Source: Nonomuraea guangzhouensis (lineage in GTDB: Bacteria; Actinomycetota; Actinomycetes; Streptosporangiales; Streptosporangiaceae). Taken from it: a DNA stretch of 64,000 bases. Below are positions 8,550-16,283 of this stretch, piece after piece. Both the position numbers and the translations under genes were made by a program. Numbering within the stretch: the stretch's first letter is position 1; each line of letters starts with the position of its first letter. The stretch is taken from positions 160,897 through 224,896 of the forward strand of contig NZ_JAHKRM010000023.1 in assembly GCF_019396345.1 (NCBI RefSeq). The letters run 5' to 3'. The notes beneath the pieces are model-generated. The model did not search any database and was not told the origin of the DNA. It saw only the letters and a program-made list of their open reading frames with translations.

Positions 8550-9355
8550 CGAGGCGCGTTGAGCTCCTTCGCGGTACGGCGCAGCACCCGTGCGCGGGGG
8601 TCCTCGGCACGGTAGACGCGATGGCCGAAGCCCATCAGCCTGCTGCCCTTGTCCAGCTCGCTCTGCACGTACTTCTTGGCGTCGCCCAGGTGCTCGACGC
8701 CTTCGATCATGTGCAGCACCCGGGCCGGGGCACCGCCGTGCAGCGGGCCGGACATGGCGCCGACGGCACCGGAGAGCGCGGCGGCCACGTCGGCGCCGGT
8801 GGAGGCGATGACCCTGGCGGTGAACGTGGAGGCGTTCATGCCGTGCTCGGCGGCCGAGGTCCAGTAAGCGTCGATGGCCTTGACGTGGTTGGGGTCGGGC
8901 TCGCCACGCCAGCGGACCATGAACCGCTCGACGATGGTCTTGGCCTCGTCGACGCGGCTCTGCGGCACCATCGGCAGGCCGAGGCCGCGCGCCGACTGCG
9001 CCACGAAGGAGAGAGCCATCACGGAGGCACGCGCGAGCTGGTCGCGGGCCTCCTCGTCACTGATGTCGAGCAGCGCCTTGAAGCCGTAGGCCGGGGCCAG
9101 CATGGCCAGCGCGCTCTGTACGTCTACGCGGATGTCACCGGAGTGGACAGGAATGGGGTACGGCTCCGCCGGGGGCAGGCCCGGCTGGAACTTGTTGTCG
9201 ACCAGCAGGCCCCAGACGTGCCCGAAGGGGACACGGCCGACCAGCTCCTCGATGTCGACACCCCGATAGCGAAGGGCGCCCCCTTCTTTGTCCGGTTCCG
9301 CGATCTCGGTCTCGAAAGCTACAACGCCCTCGAGGCCGGGTTTGAAGTCGGACAT
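8249..9355 (-). CDS. citrate synthase family protein (CitA type)
   Basis: This enzyme condenses oxaloacetate with acetyl-CoA to citrate, or the propionyl-CoA equivalent. The 368-residue protein opens with MSDFKPGLEGVVAFETEIAE, very like the second citrate synthase of Streptomyces. It shows catalytic-type segments SGPLHGGAP and MGFGHRVYR, and the late Asp/Arg region DFAEVPSHMFTSMFTCAR. ATG 9355 was chosen because GGGAGG precedes it; the frame is open to ATG 9421. It is divergent from pdxH, the same neighbour as in Streptomyces. Its 3' end is overlapped by a long convergent frame. Confidence 0.93.
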   Translation of the reverse strand: MSDFKPGLEGVVAFETEIAEPDKEGGALRYRGVDIEELVGRVPFGHVWGLLVDNKFQPGLPPAEPYPIPVHSGDIRVDVQSALAMLAPAYGFKALLDISDEEARDQLARASVMALSFVAQSARGLGLPMVPQSRVDEAKTIVERFMVRWRGEPDPNHVKAIDAYWTSAAEHGMNASTFTARVIASTGADVAAALSGAVGAMSGPLHGGAPARVLHMIEGVEHLGDAKKYVQSELDKGSRLMGFGHRVYRAEDPRARVLRRTAKELNAPRYEVAAALEQAALEELHARKPDRVLATNVEYWAAVVLDFAEVPSHMFTSMFTCARTAGWAAHILEQKRTGRLVRPSAKYIGPASRPLSDVPGASEVVGTI

Positions 9356-9492
9356 TCTCGGCCGCCTCCCTTTCTTGCCATGTTCCGGCAATGCCTTGAT
9401 GTCGAGATACCGGCGGGTCAATTTAACCCCCTACCCGCCCGTGGTCGGTCTCCGGACCCGCCGGAACGTGAAAGCCGCTGGTAGGGAGTGTT

Positions 9493-10185
9493 GTGTGGGA
9501 TCTGCCACCAAGCGCGCAAGAATACCGTCTCGTGGATGGAACCTCGCGCCCGCCCGCGCTGGCGGGGCTTCGCCGTACGTATGAGGGCGAGCCGCTGCTC
9601 GAAGCCGATCTCGCCCCCGATCCGATCACGCAATTCGCCGTCTGGTTCCAGGAGGCGCTCGCCGCCGGCCTGCCGGAACCGAACGCCATGGTGCTGGCCA
9701 CCGCCTCGGCCGGCGGCCGGCCGAGTGCCAGGACCGTCCTGCTGAAGGGCTACGACGAGCACGGATTCGTCTTCTACACCAACTACGAGTCGCGCAAGGG
9801 CCGCGACCTGGCCGAGAACGCCCGCGCGTCGCTGCTGTTCCCCTGGCACCCGATCCGCCGCCAGGTACGCGTCGAGGGCACGGTGGTGCGGCTCTCGAAC
9901 GAGGAGTCGGCCGACTACTTCAACTCCAGGCCGTACGGCTCGCGGATCGGGGCCTGGGCCTCGCGCCAGTCCGCGGTCGTGCGGTCCAGGGAGGAGCTGG
10001 ACGCCCGCTACGAGGAGCTCGCCGCCCGGTGGCCGGAGGATCCGCCCGTGCCCGAGTTCTGGGGCGGGTACCGGGTCAGCCCGCTGGAGGTGGAGTTCTG
10101 GCAGGGGCAGCTTGACAGGATGCATGACAGGCTCCGCTACCGGCGAACCCGCCCCGGGTGGGTCTTGGAGAGACTTGCCCCTTAA
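9493..10185 (+). CDS. pdxH: pyridoxamine 5'-phosphate oxidase
   Basis: PdxH oxidises pyridoxine or pyridoxamine 5'-phosphate to PLP with FMN. The 230-residue sequence has the FMN-binding RTVLLKGYDEHGFVFYTNY segment, the RQVRVEG and SRIGAWASRQS motifs, and the C-terminal family signature EFWQGQLDRMHDRLRYRR. The GTG start has GGGAG a few bases upstream. It is divergently transcribed from the citrate synthase gene with about 140 bases between them, which must hold both promoters. Confidence 0.95.
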   Translation: MWDLPPSAQEYRLVDGTSRPPALAGLRRTYEGEPLLEADLAPDPITQFAVWFQEALAAGLPEPNAMVLATASAGGRPSARTVLLKGYDEHGFVFYTNYESRKGRDLAENARASLLFPWHPIRRQVRVEGTVVRLSNEESADYFNSRPYGSRIGAWASRQSAVVRSREELDARYEELAARWPEDPPVPEFWGGYRVSPLEVEFWQGQLDRMHDRLRYRRTRPGWVLERLAP

Positions 10186-10195
10186 TGTGCTTTAA

Positions 10196-11431
10196 GTGGC
10201 AATCGGGGAGCTGGTCAAGCGTCATCTCATAGACATACGGCCGCTTGGCGTTCCCACCTACCGGCGGCTCTGGTCCGGTCAGGCCATCGCCAACATCGGC
10301 ATCGGCGTGACCGTCGTCGCGGTCAGCAAGCAGGTCTGGGACCTCACCCAGTCCTCCTTCTGGGTCGGCCTGCTGGGTCTGGCCAACCTGATCCCGCTCC
10401 TGGTGTTCGGGCTGTGGGGCGGGGCGTTCGCCGACGCGGTCGACCGGCGCCGGCTGCTGATCACCAGCTCGCTCATCTCCTGGGGCGCGACGCTCTTCAT
10501 CCTGGCGCAGGCCCTCCTGGGGCTGGGCAACGTCTACCTGCTGCTGCTCGCCTCGGCGGTGAGCGCAACCGGGTTCGCCATGACCTCACCCGCCCGCGGC
10601 GCGATCATCCCCAGGATCCTGCCCGCCGAGCTGGTGCCCGCCGCCAACGCGCTGAACTCGCTGGTCTTCGGGTTCGGCGCGATCGTCGGGCCGATGATCG
10701 CGGGCGTGCTGCTGGCCTGGCAGGGCTACCCGCTGGCGTACGCGGTCGACGCCGTCCTGTTCACGGCCAGCCTGTACGCGGCGATCCGGCTGCCCGAACT
10801 GCTCCCCATGGGGGAGATCCAGCGGCCCGGCTGGCGGTCGGTGATCGACGGGCTGCGTTACATCGCGACCGGGCCGGTCCTGCTGATGTCGTTCGTCGTG
10901 GACATCATCGCGATGGTGTTCGCCCTGCCGCGGGCGCTGATCCCGCAGGCCGTGGCCGAGCGCTTCGACGGCTCCCCGATCGCGCTCGGCTGGCTGTCGG
11001 CCGGCATGGCCATCGGCGCGGTGCTCGGCGCGCTCGGCTCCGGCTGGCTGGGCCGGGTACGCCGCCAGGGGGTGGCTCTGACGGTCACAATCGCCCTCTG
11101 GGGCCTCAGCGTGGCCGCGGCCGGGTTAGCCCAGCAGCTGTGGCTCATGGTCGTTCTGATGGCCGTCGGCGGCGTCGCCGACATGGTCTCGTCGGTCTGG
11201 CGGCAGTCGATTCTGCAGTTGCACGCTCCCGACGAGATGCGCGGGCGGATGCAGGGGGCCTTCATGGTGGTCGTGGCGGGTGGTCCGCGCCTGGGCGACC
11301 TGCGGGCCGGCCTCACCGCCGTGTGGTTCGGGATGACCTGGGCGTGGGTGGGCGGCGGCCTGGCGTGCGCCATCGCGGTCCTGGTCGTCGGCCTGTCGGT
11401 GCCCAGCTTCCGGAACTACCGGGCCGGTTAG
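10196..11431 (+). CDS. MFS transporter (EntS/MFS_3 type)
   Basis: This 411-residue protein has about 11-12 membrane helices and MFS features: an early GQAIANIGIGV helix, the loop GGAFADAVDRRRL between helices 2 and 3, and TSPARGAIIPRILP. Its type is close to the enterobactin exporter EntS group, which carries siderophores, drugs or small hydrophobic compounds. The GTG start lies 10 bases after pdxH. The iron regulator gene downstream makes metal-linked export a possibility, but the sequence does not prove it. Confidence 0.85.
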   Translation: MAIGELVKRHLIDIRPLGVPTYRRLWSGQAIANIGIGVTVVAVSKQVWDLTQSSFWVGLLGLANLIPLLVFGLWGGAFADAVDRRRLLITSSLISWGATLFILAQALLGLGNVYLLLLASAVSATGFAMTSPARGAIIPRILPAELVPAANALNSLVFGFGAIVGPMIAGVLLAWQGYPLAYAVDAVLFTASLYAAIRLPELLPMGEIQRPGWRSVIDGLRYIATGPVLLMSFVVDIIAMVFALPRALIPQAVAERFDGSPIALGWLSAGMAIGAVLGALGSGWLGRVRRQGVALTVTIALWGLSVAAAGLAQQLWLMVVLMAVGGVADMVSSVWRQSILQLHAPDEMRGRMQGAFMVVVAGGPRLGDLRAGLTAVWFGMTWAWVGGGLACAIAVLVVGLSVPSFRNYRAG

Positions 11432-11627
11432 CCGTCCGCCACCGGACCGGTCGGCCGTACGAGTGGGCGCGCCCCCCGGCGGTCGGGAAGGAACTGGGTC
11501 GCACCGGTGTTGTCGTCCTTCGCCATCGTCGGTCGTTCTCCCCATAGGGTTCCGTGTGACTTCTGTGCCCGTCACGGACGGGTCCAGTCCCTGCCCTGAC
11601 CGGCGTAGCATTCAGATGGGAGGAGCC

Positions 11628-12332
11628 TTGACCGCACACGGCCTGATCGACACCACGGAGATGTACCTCCGCACGATCTTCGAGCTCGAGGAGGAGGGCA
11701 TCGTCCCGTTGCGCGCGCGCATCGCGGAGCGGCTTCAGCAGAGCGGCCCCACCGTGAGCCAGACAGTGGCCCGGATGGAGCGCGACGGCCTGGTCCGCGT
11801 CGAGGGTGATCGCCACCTGTCGATGACCGAGCTCGGCCGCACCCTGGCCACGCGCGTCATGCGCAAGCACCGCCTGGCGGAGTGCCTGTTGACCGAGGTC
11901 ATCGGCCTGCCCTGGGAAGAGGTGCACATCGAGGCGTGCCGCTGGGAGCACGTGATGTCCGAGTCCGTGGAGACCCGCCTGGTGACGCTGCTCGACAACC
12001 CGACTGTCTGCCCGCACGGCAATCCGATCCCGGGTCTGGGCGAGCTCGGGGCCAGAGAGCCCATAGAAGGCGGCCCAGACCTCTTGACATCCATGTCCGA
12101 CCTCGCCGGGCCCAGAGATCTCCCCGTAGTCGTGCGGCGAATTAGCGAACAAGTGCAAAGCGATCCTGCTGTGATGCTTAAACTCAAGCAAGTTGGGATA
12201 CAACCCGGACGCGAGGTGACGCTCGCGGCGAGCGACGACGGTGTGCGGGTGACAGGTGACGGTGACGCGAACGACACTCTCGCGGAGCTTCCGCGTGACG
12301 TTGCCGCGCATGTTTTCGTCTCCAGACGCTGA
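11628..12332 (+). CDS. DtxR/IdeR-family iron-dependent repressor
   Basis: This 234-residue metalloregulator represses iron uptake genes when Fe(II) is bound. The N-terminal winged helix (LIDTTEMYLRTIFELEEEG) is followed by the dimerisation/metal domain and a C-terminal SH3-like domain ending HVFVSRR. All metal ligands of DtxR appear at a constant offset of two: Met12, His81, Glu85, His100, Cys104, Glu107 and His108. TTG 11628 follows GGAGG and agrees with the family start; ATG 11616 in frame has no Shine-Dalgarno. Longer in-frame starts are not supported. It probably acts as the global iron regulator. Confidence 0.92.
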   Translation: MTAHGLIDTTEMYLRTIFELEEEGIVPLRARIAERLQQSGPTVSQTVARMERDGLVRVEGDRHLSMTELGRTLATRVMRKHRLAECLLTEVIGLPWEEVHIEACRWEHVMSESVETRLVTLLDNPTVCPHGNPIPGLGELGAREPIEGGPDLLTSMSDLAGPRDLPVVVRRISEQVQSDPAVMLKLKQVGIQPGREVTLAASDDGVRVTGDGDANDTLAELPRDVAAHVFVSRR

Positions 12333-12455
12333 CTCGTCCGCTACTCCTTGGTTGAATCCCTATTGGGAGGCCCTCCACTCCCCGCCGGTCAACACTGTTG
12401 CAGGAGTGCCCGTGGTTCGCTTTGCGCACATGCCCTCCCTAGGAGTGGTCTCCGG

Positions 12456-14675
12456 ATGAAGCGTTGGGGGGATCTGTCGCACGACGAGGCTGATCAGCTG
12501 GCGGCCGAATCCGTACTTGATCATGCGGAGATGGCGGTCGTCGTGACCGACCGTTTCAGCAATCTCCTGTATTGGAATCCGTTCGCCGAGAAGCTCTTCG
12601 GGCGCCCTTCGAAGTCGTCACGTGACACCTCGATGCTGTCGCTCGGCATCATGGAGAAGGACCACCCGCTCGCCATCGAGCTGACCAAGCACGTACTCAA
12701 GGGCGGCGTGTGGGAGGGCACCTTCGACGTGCGGCGGGGTGACGGCACGATCGTCTATGTGCGTGCCCAGGCCGTGCCGCTGCGCCATCCCTCCGGGTCG
12801 GTGACCGGCATCGTCGTCACCGCCCGCGAGGCGCTGCGCAGCAACGAGCGGGAGAAGGACCGCTTCGGCCTGCTGGAGCGCATCGGCGAGCGGCTGGCCG
12901 GCTCGCTGTACGTCGAGGAGACGCTCAAGCGGGTGGCCGAGATGCTCGTCCCGCAGTTCGCCGACCACTGCTTCATCGAGTTGATGGAGGGCGACCGGCT
13001 GGTCCGCCGGGTCTCGCAGCACGTCCAGGGGTGGAGCCCGCCGCCCGGCACCTGGAAGCCGATCGGCGCGGAGATCCGCTACCCGGCCAGCCACTACGCC
13101 GACACCGCGCTGCGCCGCCAGGAGACCCTCCTCGTCGAGGACTTCGCCACCAGCAACTTCCCCTCGCCGAGCGAGGGCAGCGCCAAGCTGTGCGGCGAGG
13201 TCGGCATGACCTCCGCCATCGTCGCCCCCCTGTGCGTACGCGGTGAGACGCTCGGCCTGATGTACCTGGGCCTGTCCAACCTCACCGACCGCCGCAGCCC
13301 CCACTACGACGCGTTCGACCGCGACTTCGTCGGCGCCATCGCCACCCGGGTCGCGCTCGCGATCGACAACGCGCTGCTGTTCGAGGAGGAGCGGCACACC
13401 GCCGAGTCGTTCCAGAAGCACCTGCTGCCGCGGGCACTGCCCCAGCTCGACGGCCTGGAGATCGCGGTGCGCTACTACCCGGCGGCGCCGCTCGCCTCCC
13501 ACGGCCAGGGCATCCAGACCCAGGTCGGTGGCGACTGGTACGACGTGATCCCGCTGTCGGCCGGGCGCGTCGGCATCGTCATCGGCGACGTGGAGGGCCG
13601 GGGCGCCAAGGCCGCGGCCATCATGGGCCAGCTCAGGGCGGCACTGCGGGCCTTCGCCCAGGACGACAAGTCACCGGCCGACATCCTGGCCAGGCTCGAC
13701 GAGTGGACCCGCATCATCGCCGATCCGGAGAAGGACGACAGCGGCGCCGACATCAGCGTGCCGCCGATCGTGACCTGCCAATACCTCGTCTACGACGCCT
13801 GGTCGCGGCAGCTCTCCTTCGCCAACGCCGGGCACGCGCCGCCGCTGCTGCTGGTCGACGGCCAGTGCGTCGAGCTCGACATCGAGGAGGTCGGCCAGCC
13901 GCTGGGCGTACGCGCCAAGGGCCTGCACGCCGACCTCGTCTACAAGGAGGAGACCCGCACGCTGCCGCCCGGCGCGGCGCTGCTCCTCTACACCGACGGC
14001 CTGGTCGACCGCCGCCCCGGCCGCGACGGCCGGATGCCGACCGACGCCGAGACGCTGGGCGTGCTCTGCGAGAAGCTGGCGAAGATGGCCGACGCCGAGG
14101 TGGAGCGGGTGGCCGACGCGGCCACCGTCGCGGTGCCCGGCGAGATCGACGACGACATGGCGATCCTGGTGGTCCGGTCGAGCCAGTCGGACCTCGACGT
14201 CGAGGAGCGCACGTTCCCGGCGCAGCCGATCATGGTCGGCGAGGCGCGCCGGATGGCCTCCGAGGCGTTCGGCGGCTGGAACGTCCCCGAGGAGCGCGCC
14301 GAGCTGGCCTGCCTGCTCGTCTCCGAGGTCGTCACCAACGTGGTGCTCCACGCGGCCCACGGAAGCGTGCCCCGCAGAGAGCTGGTCGTCGAGGGGCCGC
14401 CGCTGCCGTTCGAGGAGTCCTGGGACGTGCCCGGCTTCGAGGACGAGGTGGTGAGCGACAAGGAGTTCACGCTGCGGCTGCGCAGAGGCGAGGAGTCGGT
14501 CTGGGTCGAGGTGTTCGACCAGGACCTGCGCCTGCCGCGGATCCGGAGCGCGGGCGAGAACGACGAGGGCGGACGCGGCCTTTACCTGGTCGACCAGCTC
14601 GCCAGGCGCTGGGGGTCACGACCCACCAGGGAAGGCAAAGCCGTCTGGTTCGAGATTCCCACCCGTAGCCGCTGA
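12456..14675 (+). CDS. PAS-GAF-PP2C (SpoIIE) phosphatase with C-terminal RsbW-like ATPase domain
   Basis: This 739-residue protein combines four modules. There is a PAS domain near 20-130 (AEMAVVVTDRFSNLLYWNPFAE), a GAF domain near 145-305, and a PP2C/SpoIIE phosphatase near 320-590 with VGGDWYDVIPL, GDVEGRGAKAAAIM and NAGHAPPLLL. A histidine-kinase-type ATPase domain near 610-739 has LACLLVSEVVTNVVLHA and DEGGRGLYLVDQLA. In actinomycetes such proteins adjust anti-sigma/anti-anti-sigma partner switching in response to a sensed signal. AGGAG lies 10 bases before ATG 12456; earlier in-frame starts lack one. It sits alone, with no antagonist gene beside it. Confidence 0.92.
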   Translation: MKRWGDLSHDEADQLAAESVLDHAEMAVVVTDRFSNLLYWNPFAEKLFGRPSKSSRDTSMLSLGIMEKDHPLAIELTKHVLKGGVWEGTFDVRRGDGTIVYVRAQAVPLRHPSGSVTGIVVTAREALRSNEREKDRFGLLERIGERLAGSLYVEETLKRVAEMLVPQFADHCFIELMEGDRLVRRVSQHVQGWSPPPGTWKPIGAEIRYPASHYADTALRRQETLLVEDFATSNFPSPSEGSAKLCGEVGMTSAIVAPLCVRGETLGLMYLGLSNLTDRRSPHYDAFDRDFVGAIATRVALAIDNALLFEEERHTAESFQKHLLPRALPQLDGLEIAVRYYPAAPLASHGQGIQTQVGGDWYDVIPLSAGRVGIVIGDVEGRGAKAAAIMGQLRAALRAFAQDDKSPADILARLDEWTRIIADPEKDDSGADISVPPIVTCQYLVYDAWSRQLSFANAGHAPPLLLVDGQCVELDIEEVGQPLGVRAKGLHADLVYKEETRTLPPGAALLLYTDGLVDRRPGRDGRMPTDAETLGVLCEKLAKMADAEVERVADAATVAVPGEIDDDMAILVVRSSQSDLDVEERTFPAQPIMVGEARRMASEAFGGWNVPEERAELACLLVSEVVTNVVLHAAHGSVPRRELVVEGPPLPFEESWDVPGFEDEVVSDKEFTLRLRRGEESVWVEVFDQDLRLPRIRSAGENDEGGRGLYLVDQLARRWGSRPTREGKAVWFEIPTRSR

Positions 14676-14692
14676 GTGGTTGACTCGAGGCC

Positions 14693-15469
14693 ATGGAGCT
14701 GGCCTATGAGCGTCGCGGCACCGGCGCGTCGCTGATCCTCATTCACGGCATCGGCCACCACTGGCAGGCGTGGCTGCCGGTCATGGACCGTCTCGCCGTC
14801 TCGCGTACCGTCATCGCCATCGACCTGCCCGGTTTCGGGGTCTCGCCTGGCCTGCCCGACGCCATTCCGTACACCGCGGAGTCGCTCGCCGACGCGGTCG
14901 AGTCGTTCTGCGCGCTGCTCGGCGTGCGCGATCCGCACGTCGCGGGCAACTCGCTCGGCGGTTACATCGCGCTGGAGCTGGCCTCGCGCGGCGTGGTCAC
15001 GACGGCCACCGCGCTGTCGCCCGCGGGTTTCTGGACGCGCCCCGAGCTGCTGTACTGCCAGGCGGTGCTGCGCGCGCTGCGGGCCACGGCCAGGGCGCTG
15101 CCGCCGGAGCAGGCCGTCCGGCTCGCCGAGCACCCACTTGGCCGGGCCCTGTCGGCCGGGCTCCTGGTCGCCCATCCAGCCCGGATGTCGCCGACGGCGC
15201 TGATCGCCGCCACCCAGGCGCTGGGCTCCTCGTCCGGCTTCGAGGAGACGCTGGCGGCGTTCTCCGGCGTGATGCCGCCCGCGCCGCCCAAGTCGCCCAT
15301 CACGATCGCCTGGGGCGAGCACGACCGGCTCCTACCGCGCCGCCAGGCCGTACGCGCCGCCAGGTGGTCGGGGCAGCGGGTCAAACTGCTCAAGGGCTGC
15401 GGTCACGTGCCGATGAGCGACGATCCGGGGCTGGTGGCCCGGGTGCTGCTGGAAGGCAGCGGGGGTTAG
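14693..15469 (+). CDS. alpha/beta hydrolase
   Basis: This 258-residue hydrolase has a complete triad: the nucleophile elbow GNSLGG (Ser near 86), Asp in GEHDRLL near 208, and His in GCGHVPMSDDP near 236. The HGIG oxyanion segment is near 18-21. It is a soluble cytoplasmic enzyme of the esterase/epoxide hydrolase fold. No substrate can be assigned. It starts 17 bases after the preceding regulator gene and its last four bases overlap the convergent MarR-like gene. Confidence 0.88.
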   Translation: MELAYERRGTGASLILIHGIGHHWQAWLPVMDRLAVSRTVIAIDLPGFGVSPGLPDAIPYTAESLADAVESFCALLGVRDPHVAGNSLGGYIALELASRGVVTTATALSPAGFWTRPELLYCQAVLRALRATARALPPEQAVRLAEHPLGRALSAGLLVAHPARMSPTALIAATQALGSSSGFEETLAAFSGVMPPAPPKSPITIAWGEHDRLLPRRQAVRAARWSGQRVKLLKGCGHVPMSDDPGLVARVLLEGSGG

Positions 15470-15834
15470 GCGGCTTCGAGGTTGGCGGCCATCTGGTTGA
15501 GCACGGCGAGAGTGGTCTGGAAGTCCTCGGTGCTCACCCCTTGGGTGGCCAGGCGCCTGTAGCCCAGCACGCGGCCCATGACCGCCGCGTGGACCGCCTT
15601 GCCCTCTTCTGTGAGGGCGGTGCCGATGATCCATCCCTTGGCGGTCAGCTCGCCCATGGCGTCGCCGGTGCCGTCGAACGCCTTCAGCGCCTCATCAGGG
15701 TCATCGCCCTCGGCCACGGCGTTGAGCGCCTGCCACTCGCGGCGCGAGAGCTTGTGGTCGTGCAGTGCCTGGCCCATCGTCTCCTCAAGGAGCGAGTGGA
15801 CATGTACCAGTAAGTAGCCGATTCTTCGTTCCAT
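15466..15834 (-). CDS. MarR-like winged-helix regulator
   Basis: This 122-residue protein begins with a coiled segment (MERRIGYLLVHVHSLLEET), continues with a short helical HTH region (KLSRREWQALNAVAEGDD) and a wing/C-terminal helix (LTEEGKAVHAAVMGR near 74-88). It looks like a small MarR-family regulator. Its ATG (15832-15834) is only 20 bases from the ATG of a second MarR gene on the other strand. A TTGTCA-N16-TATTAT promoter for it lies inside the start of that gene, so the mRNA may be nearly leaderless. Confidence 0.75.
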   Translation of the reverse strand: MERRIGYLLVHVHSLLEETMGQALHDHKLSRREWQALNAVAEGDDPDEALKAFDGTGDAMGELTAKGWIIGTALTEEGKAVHAAVMGRVLGYRRLATQGVSTEDFQTTLAVLNQMAANLEAA

Positions 15835-15838
15835 GCAT

Positions 15839-15868
15839 GTATAATAGCAACTATATGTACTTTGACAA
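15839..15868. promoter_or_regulatory. shared divergent promoter/operator of two MarR-like genes
   Basis: For the leftward gene, -35 TTGTCA (complement of 15863-15868) and -10 TATTAT (complement of 15841-15846) are 16 bases apart. For the rightward gene, TATAAT at 15840-15845 lies 9 bases before ATG 15855. The AT-rich stretch TATAATAGCAACTATATGTA is an imperfect inverted repeat of the kind MarR dimers bind. Repression of both genes by one or both products is inference. Confidence 0.6.
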
Positions 15869-16283
15869 GGATATTGCAGCGGTCGAGCGCGCGATGGTCG
15901 CCATCAGGCGCAGGCAGAGCAGGCGCGCGCTGGCGCGGCTGCAGGGCGCGCCGGGGCCGGAGTTCGAGGTGCTCGACGTGATCGAGGCCGCGAGCCCGCC
16001 CGTCACCGTCTCCACCGTCGCCGACGCGCTCTCGGTCGACCAGCCGAGGGCGAGCAGGCTGGTGGCGGCGGCCGTCGCGGCCGGCCTGGTCAGGCGTGCG
16101 GCGGACCAGGCCGACGGGCGCAGGGCGCTGCTCGTGCTGACCTACGAGGGCCGGACGGCGCTGGAGCAGGCGCATCACGGCAGGCAGACGGCGTTCGCCG
16201 AGGCCATGACGGGATGGTCGGACGCGGAGCGCGCGGAGTTCGCGCGGCTCCTCACCCGCTTCGTCGAGGGGCTCCCCGGCTAA
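15855..16283 (+). CDS. MarR-family transcriptional regulator
   Basis: This protein of 142 residues (from ATG 15855) has a MarR winged helix: PEFEVLDVIEAA, the recognition region VADALSVDQPRASRLVAAAV, and the wing AADQADGRRALLVLTYEG. ATG 15837 in frame would add MYNSNY, but lies on the TATAAT box, so 15855 with a nearly leaderless message seems likelier. The gene is divergent from the other MarR-like gene. Its TAA stop (16281-16283) overlaps the stop of the TnpB-like gene on the opposite strand, so the mobile element sits directly at its 3' end. Confidence 0.85.
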   Translation: MYFDKDIAAVERAMVAIRRRQSRRALARLQGAPGPEFEVLDVIEAASPPVTVSTVADALSVDQPRASRLVAAAVAAGLVRRAADQADGRRALLVLTYEGRTALEQAHHGRQTAFAEAMTGWSDAERAEFARLLTRFVEGLPG

